This document shows positions 59,372 through 64,000 of a stretch of 64,000 nt of DNA, in pieces (within the stretch, counting starts at the first letter, position 1; the number at the start of each line of letters is the position of its first letter). The notes below the pieces were generated by a model that was not told the origin of the DNA, ran no database searches, and saw nothing but the letters and a program-made list of their open reading frames with translations. The stretch spans positions 10,603 to 74,602 of the forward strand of contig CAYFMI010000006.1 of the NCBI GenBank assembly GCA_964344175.1, written 5' to 3'. The translations under genes and the position numbers were made by a program. The stretch is from NIOZ-UU35 sp964344175 (lineage in GTDB: Bacteria; Chloroflexota; Anaerolineae; Anaerolineales; UBA11858).

Positions 59372-59422
59372 AATTTATTGAACCACACATCGGTCACAAG
59401 CCAGTTGCATCGCGACGGGAGA

Positions 59423-59863
59423 TCACTGCCCGAAGAATGCCCGGCTGCCCGGCTGCTGCAGGACAAACAACGTATAGCACAGCCCAAAAATTGTAATCCC
59501 CAGCGAAAAGGGCCAGTGCCCCAGCCAATTCATTGGATAGGCCAACAGCAGGTGTTCGACCCAAAAATGCAGGGCATAAATTAGCGCAACAATTTGTGTA
59601 CTTCTTCTGGCCCACGGCTGCCCTGCCCACAGCCCCCAAGCAAGTGGTACACTGATGCATCCCCATACAGCGCCGCGCCCGGCCAAATACCATACTGGCA
59701 CAGACATTTCTAAAGAGCGCAGAAACTCCCAATGGCGCAGCGCTGCAAACAGGCCGAACCAAGCCAGAACCGAAACACTTAACACCGCCATTGCAAGCAG
59801 AGTTACGGTAAATGGTCGTTTGGGTTTTAGGCCTGTTGATGATTTCGTCGTTATTTTCCACAT
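59423..59863 (-). CDS. Small four-helix membrane protein
   Basis: 146 aa, helices at about 18-40, 55-80, 85-110 and 115-135 (LLAMAVLSVSVLAWFGLFAAL; GAVWGCISVPLAWGLW; FSLGITIFGLCYTLFVLQ). Its ATG overlaps the stop of the preceding lipoprotein gene (TAATG), so it is the last gene of the glycosyltransferase operon. Short basic N-terminus (KPKRPF). No family recognised. Confidence 0.7.
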   Translation of the reverse strand: MWKITTKSSTGLKPKRPFTVTLLAMAVLSVSVLAWFGLFAALRHWEFLRSLEMSVPVWYLAGRGAVWGCISVPLAWGLWAGQPWARRSTQIVALIYALHFWVEHLLLAYPMNWLGHWPFSLGITIFGLCYTLFVLQQPGSRAFFGQ

Positions 59864-61017
59864 TATGGCAGCGGCACATCGGGGGGCATATTATACCGGA
59901 AGGCTTCGCCGCCGCAATTCCAGTTCCAATCGGCAATGACGATATTCTCTACTTCGCCATTGGGCGGAACGACAACCGTCTGCAATGCTTGCCCGCAAGA
60001 TGGAACCAATCCCGTGTATCCGGCGGCCACATAAGGCTCTTCGCCAACGCCCTGACCATAGGCAACGACATGATAATTCCCCGGTGGAAGCGTCATTTGA
60101 TAGTAGGGATGCCCGGTCAGACTGGTGTGAATCCACCAGTAGGTGCCATCCTCCAAATTCATGAAGACCACCGCTACCGGCATACTCTCCCCGGTGCCGG
60201 GGTCGTTCATATAGGGCGGTGCAGCGGACATATCCACCACGCCGGAAATCACACCGGGCGTAGTATCCACTTCATCTTCTGGGGTGGCTGTTGCTGGCGC
60301 GGGGGCAGGCGCGTTGGTATTGCGCTCAATGCGCGGCCGGATCCACACCACCCAATGGTCTTTGGCATCTGATTGCCGCCGCACAACCAGGGTGAACTCG
60401 ACCGTTTGACCGGCCAGCGCACTCAGGTCTACCACAATCTCTTTCAGGCCATCGCCTGCCTGGTGCTGCCATTGCCAGTCGGTGTTGCGGCTGGTGCCGT
60501 TGGCATCGAAATATTCCAGCGCGAACTCGACATCACAAAGCGAATCTCCCTGGCAGCCAATCGTCGCCCGAAAAGTATCACCACCGGCAACAGTAAAATG
60601 CGGGTAAATGCCAAACAACCCCAAACCATGTGGATACCCTTCTCCCGGACGGGCGATGAGCAGAGGCGCATCGACAGCGATCATGCCCTCGGTGACGGTA
60701 TGATCGTTGTATTCAACATATCCCCCGCCGATCTCGGTCAAATCGCCGGGGCAGGGTAGATAAGTCGTATTATTGGCCCAGCGCGCTTCACAGGCCTGCG
60801 CCACAAAATCATAGACGATTTCGGGGGCGAGCTGGGTGGCGGTTGGCGTGGGGAGGGCCGTCTCTGTGGGGCGATCGGTTGGCGCAAACGTGGCCGTCTC
60901 TGTGGGTTCAAGGGGGAGCGGCTCTGTAACGGGCGGTGAGCCAACCGGCAAATTGCAGCCTGTCAGCATCCATATCAACCAAATCAATAGGAGGATTTTT
61001 AAAATATATTTCATCAT
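59863..61017 (-). CDS. Lipoprotein with Thr/Pro linker and two beta domains
   Basis: 384 aa, lipobox WMLTGC (Cys21). Linker rich in PTPTAT, then a domain (about 65-230) resembling NPCBM/carbohydrate-binding-like folds (GLFGIYPHFTVAGGDTFRATIGCQGDSLCDVEFALEYFD...LVVRRQSDAKDHWVVWIRPRI), a second linker, and a carboxypeptidase-regulatory-like beta sandwich (PGVISGVVDMSAAPPYMND...TLPPGNYHVVAYG). ATGA overlap with the upstream glycosyltransferase gene. Possibly an envelope glycan binder serving that enzyme; unproven. Confidence 0.75.
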   Translation of the reverse strand: MMKYILKILLLIWLIWMLTGCNLPVGSPPVTEPLPLEPTETATFAPTDRPTETALPTPTATQLAPEIVYDFVAQACEARWANNTTYLPCPGDLTEIGGGYVEYNDHTVTEGMIAVDAPLLIARPGEGYPHGLGLFGIYPHFTVAGGDTFRATIGCQGDSLCDVEFALEYFDANGTSRNTDWQWQHQAGDGLKEIVVDLSALAGQTVEFTLVVRRQSDAKDHWVVWIRPRIERNTNAPAPAPATATPEDEVDTTPGVISGVVDMSAAPPYMNDPGTGESMPVAVVFMNLEDGTYWWIHTSLTGHPYYQMTLPPGNYHVVAYGQGVGEEPYVAAGYTGLVPSCGQALQTVVVPPNGEVENIVIADWNWNCGGEAFRYNMPPDVPLP

Positions 61018-63932
61018 GGGACTTGAATCTCCACGCTGTCCGACCAGATTTCGGGGCTGCCATAGGCGTCTACCAATGTGAATTCTGAGATGATGCCCAA
61101 CTTACAAAAATATCGCCCGGTGAGCAGGCCAATGTGCACGAGGCCGCTCTGCGCGGGGGACGGCAACGGGTGGCCTTGATCGTAAGCTGGGGCACGCGCA
61201 ATGTCTTCAAGCGGGGAGAAATCCGGATCGGAGGTAAACACAACGCTATCGATGAATAAGGCCATAAAAGTGGCCGGCGGTTCGGCATAAGGACGGCTGA
61301 TACGCCAGATCTGCTCTTCGGCGGTGAGTGTAAACGGGCCAATGCGTTCCCAAACCCATTGGTTGATCTGGTCGGCAGTGGTGTCGGCAAAGGGCAAGGC
61401 GACATCCCCCAAAACCATAAAGGCGGGCGAAGCATCCGCAGCACGTTTATAGTAGCGTACCCAGATGTAGGCGGTCTGGTCTGACTCTAGCGCCGTATGA
61501 TAGGCCGCAGTTTGGCTGCCATAGCTATCCACCAGATAGCCGCTGCCCGCCCAATCACTCACAAAGGCCACATCCGACCCCCAGCCTGGCCCGTGCTCAA
61601 AATTTTCGGCCTCGACCCAGAGTACATCCCCTCTCTCTTGTTCACATACCACCTGGAGCGATGAGACCCTGGCACTGCTTAACGCCCAGGTAATGGATGG
61701 CGCATCATCTTCGTCTGCTTCTACGTGCAAGCTCACCGGCGCGCAGCGCGGTTGAGCAATGGTCTTGGCGGTCATGCGGTAAACATCAAAAAACTCGCCG
61801 TGAAACAGCACCCCACCCGGATAACAACGGAACAGGGTTTCGGCTGCGGCTTCCCAGCTCTGACGCTGGGCGGAGGTTTGCTTGTCGATCAACACATCAA
61901 CTTGCTGCCATTGATGGGCGCGCTCCGTAAAATGGGGCAAAAACTCATCCAGTGGAATTTGAGTATAGGCCTTTTCGATCTGGTCGGCATCCAATTCCTG
62001 ATGCAAGTATAATTCGGCGATCTGCCACTCGACAAAGAGGGGGTCTTTGGCCGTGGGCCAATAGGGCATATATAAATGCGAACCGGACTGGGCAGCGCTA
62101 AGGGCAAACTCGCCGATCTCGCGGCGGATCTGACGGTCGCCGGGTTCGCCAACCCCATTGAAGTACAAATAAAAGTTATAAAGCGGCAGCCAACTCAAAA
62201 TCACAACTCCCAGGATCAGCCCCACCGGGAGCAGATTATGCCCTAAGATGCGCACCACCTCGCGTCCTAGAATATATCCCCCCAAGGCAATCAGCGCGTA
62301 AACTGCCGGTAAGCCGGGATAGTACACGCGCCCAAAGGGCGAAGCGGTCAACACCGGCACAGGGATCAGCAGTAACAGCATCCAGGCCAGCGCCCAACGC
62401 GAAATCCGGCTGCGCAGCGTAGCAAATGCGATGATGATACCCAGCACCAAGAGGGGCAGTAAGACCGCGTTAAGAATTGGCCCCTGGCGATTATAAATAA
62501 AATCGAAGCGCGTTTCTACAAACCAAGACTGCACAACCCGGCTGAAGTTTTCCCCAAAGGTTTCTAACCAACCGTTATCCCAACCTTTGTCCGAAATTTG
62601 ATAATAGCTCAGGCGGCTGACAAAATAGGGCACCAGCAGCGGGATTGTCAGCAGCGGCGGAAAAATGAAGGCGGTCAGGTTTTGAACGGCCGTCTTGACC
62701 GGTTGACGCTCGGTGAAGAACTCAATCACCAATAGCAGCAACCCCACCCCTGCAACCGGCAAAACGGTATCGTAGGTCAGCAAACCCAGGGCCAGCGCTA
62801 ATCCGCTGAGTGCATAGGCCTGCCAGCGTTTTTGCGCCAATGCCATCGCCAGGAGCGCTAACGCAAGAATCGGCCACAATTTGACATGGCTCTCCACATT
62901 TGCCAGGCGGCTGGCGCTGATATCCATCACCGAAATACTTAAGAAGAAAGTCGCCAACGCGGCCAGGCGCAAGGGTGCAATTTGCCGCAGCAACCCATAA
63001 AAAGCCAGTGTGCCCAGTACGCTATAGATCACTACACCCAAGCGGGCCGAGAAAATCCCCACCCCCAGCAGGCGCTGGAAGGGCGCTTGCATATAAAAAC
63101 TGCCCGGCAGGGCATCGCGGTGATATTCGGCGCTGGATTCATAGTCACCATCAATCATCAACTCGACGACTTCGAAGATCCATTTCGATTCATCTCCCTC
63201 CACGCCATAAGGCACGCTGGGCAGCGCATAAAGGCGGGCAAAGGCCGTCAGCCCCAGCAGGGCAATTATCAGCCAAATCTCATTTTGGCGCAGCATTTTA
63301 CCGCGTTCGGCCAGGTCAACCGCCACACGCTGGCGCGCCCCCCAGACCCAGGTGATCAGAGTCAACGCCGCCATGCCATACAACACCCCCCCCATCAGCA
63401 GCGTACCGTCCTTCAAGATCCATTGCCCCAAACCGGCTAGTGTAAGCCCCGAAAAAAGCAAAGCCACCTGCGCGCCAAACTTATTCCGCCGCCAATGCGC
63501 CCAGGTCAACGACAGCAGGGCGGCAATACTCCCGGCCAACGAAACCAGCAGGGCAATATGGTGATCGTTTTTGTCTAAATAATCGCGTTGCCAATGGAAG
63601 TTGAAAAAAGGCCGCCCGGGTTGATTGGGCGAAATAGGGATTTCTCCCCCCATGCGCGGCGGCGCGAAGAAGATAAAATAAGCCGCTCCGGCTGCAATCA
63701 ACACCACCAGCCCAAAGCTCCATTTATTCGCCCAGATGTGACGATACCAGGCGGATGGCTGCGTTGAGGGGTGTTCCTCCTCATCTGGAATAGGGGTCTC
63801 AGACTCCGGTGAAGCGGGCGCTTGTGCCTCGGTGAGCGGCCAGCGTTTGAGACGCGCCAACAACAACCATGCCCAACTCAACACGGCCATCAGAAATGGC
63901 AGAAAGAACATCCAAAAAGCTACGTTTTCCAT
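61014..63932 (-). CDS. GT39-like membrane glycosyltransferase with C-terminal carbohydrate-binding domain
   Basis: 972 aa from ATG 63932; the longer frame is R1-derived. About 13 helices in the first 600 residues. The first external loop has the acidic motif VPYGVEGDESKWIFEVVELMIDGDYESSAEYHRDALPGSFYMQAPFQRLLGVGIFSARLG, as in PMT/ArnT-type (GT39/GT83) transferases using polyprenyl-phosphate sugars. The C-terminal 300 residues are external and contain a CBM6/35-like module (VLWVEAENFEHGPGWGSDVAFVSDWAGSGYLVDSYGSQTAAYHTALES). It likely transfers sugar to proteins or lipids outside the cell. Confidence 0.85.
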   Translation of the reverse strand: MENVAFWMFFLPFLMAVLSWAWLLLARLKRWPLTEAQAPASPESETPIPDEEEHPSTQPSAWYRHIWANKWSFGLVVLIAAGAAYFIFFAPPRMGGEIPISPNQPGRPFFNFHWQRDYLDKNDHHIALLVSLAGSIAALLSLTWAHWRRNKFGAQVALLFSGLTLAGLGQWILKDGTLLMGGVLYGMAALTLITWVWGARQRVAVDLAERGKMLRQNEIWLIIALLGLTAFARLYALPSVPYGVEGDESKWIFEVVELMIDGDYESSAEYHRDALPGSFYMQAPFQRLLGVGIFSARLGVVIYSVLGTLAFYGLLRQIAPLRLAALATFFLSISVMDISASRLANVESHVKLWPILALALLAMALAQKRWQAYALSGLALALGLLTYDTVLPVAGVGLLLLVIEFFTERQPVKTAVQNLTAFIFPPLLTIPLLVPYFVSRLSYYQISDKGWDNGWLETFGENFSRVVQSWFVETRFDFIYNRQGPILNAVLLPLLVLGIIIAFATLRSRISRWALAWMLLLLIPVPVLTASPFGRVYYPGLPAVYALIALGGYILGREVVRILGHNLLPVGLILGVVILSWLPLYNFYLYFNGVGEPGDRQIRREIGEFALSAAQSGSHLYMPYWPTAKDPLFVEWQIAELYLHQELDADQIEKAYTQIPLDEFLPHFTERAHQWQQVDVLIDKQTSAQRQSWEAAAETLFRCYPGGVLFHGEFFDVYRMTAKTIAQPRCAPVSLHVEADEDDAPSITWALSSARVSSLQVVCEQERGDVLWVEAENFEHGPGWGSDVAFVSDWAGSGYLVDSYGSQTAAYHTALESDQTAYIWVRYYKRAADASPAFMVLGDVALPFADTTADQINQWVWERIGPFTLTAEEQIWRISRPYAEPPATFMALFIDSVVFTSDPDFSPLEDIARAPAYDQGHPLPSPAQSGLVHIGLLTGRYFCKLGIISEFTLVDAYGSPEIWSDSVEIQVP

Positions 63933-63972
63933 AACATCCCCGTCAACATAAAAGAAACTCCGTTTATTCCAA

Positions 63973-64000
63973 TAGGGCTTGCGCAGTTCGTTGAACAAAG
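63973..64000 (-). mobile_element. R1 element, copy l (runs off the window)
   Basis: TAGGGCTTGCGCAGTTCGTTGAACAAAG matches the reversed right end of R1 and continues beyond base 64000. It lies just upstream of the glycosyltransferase gene. Confidence 0.7.

Noticed and set aside
63933..63998. Extending the glycosyltransferase gene upstream
   Set aside because: The extra 22 codons are the end of an R1 element read in frame.
1..64000. tRNA, rRNA, origin of replication, integrase or prophage genes
   Set aside because: I looked for T-loop motifs, rRNA blocks, DnaA-box clusters and integrase motifs and saw none; dnaB operon context alone is not evidence of an origin.

Overview
The window looks like a chromosomal stretch from a member of the Chloroflexota, probably class Anaerolineae. 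This is inferred from gene content only: many lipoproteins with Thr/Pro-rich linkers and NBR1-type Ig domains, an FMN-riboswitch riboflavin ABC transporter of the RibXY kind, a dnaB-dnaD-dnaI style primosome operon, clustered FHA proteins, a CxxxY-type CcmE and a carotenoid gene. I see no rRNA, tRNA, CRISPR array, phage gene or transposase.

Layout. 1-3.4 kb: 3' end of a tyrosine phenol-lyase gene, then a leftward archease-rtcB-NUDIX operon. 3.5-7.0 kb: three overlapping FHA genes, an orphan fumarase beta subunit and an NBR1-domain lipoprotein. 7.1-16.5 kb: a Crp/Fnr regulator facing a rightward run of membrane proteins. Its centre is an unusual 12-helix, histidine-rich protein built like heme-copper oxidase subunit I, followed by a SUMF1-fold lipoprotein and a CtaB-like prenyltransferase; related small membrane proteins stand on both sides. 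16.4-19.1 kb: carotenoid hydratase-like protein, GNAT acetyltransferase and a conserved protein of unclear function. 19.3-28.3 kb: a complete leftward ccm operon for cytochrome c maturation (E, F, H, G, a CcmI-like zinc ribbon, a diheme lipoprotein, A, B, C and a short CcmD). 28.6-30.7 kb: a NarX/NarL-like two-component pair whose kinase carries two CXXCH motifs in its sensor domain, so it probably depends on the neighbouring ccm genes.

32.4-35.3 kb: ATPase, binding protein and permease of a transporter under an FMN riboswitch with a visible terminator and a near-perfect promoter. 35.5-41.7 kb: SH3, HhH, phospholipase D, C25-like peptidase and NBR1/CARDB surface proteins. 41.9-49.2 kb: a small YIDPSTGG membrane protein, a phosphodiesterase and three tandem Tat-exported alkaline-phosphatase-superfamily paralogues with threonine at the nucleophile position. 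49.3-50.2 kb: an FTR1 iron permease with its own promoter. 50.4-54.4 kb: dnaB, dnaD and a helicase loader with two AAA+ domains, then a bifunctional nuclease. 54.7-59.3 kb: a split acyl-CoA carboxylase (carrier, biotin carboxylase, carboxyltransferase). 59.4-63.9 kb: a GT39-like glycosyltransferase with a lipoprotein and a small membrane protein.

Two families of short non-coding elements run through the intergenic regions. R1 (at least 12 copies or remnants) has 13-bp ends TAGGAGTTACGCA/TGCGTAAGTCCTA and an internal terminator-like hairpin; four copies are flanked by exact 5-bp target duplications. R2 (two copies) has TTTCTTAAAGTCA-type ends; one copy is flanked by a perfect 9-bp repeat and supplies the stop codon of the biotin carrier gene. 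Both look like MITEs mobilised from elsewhere.
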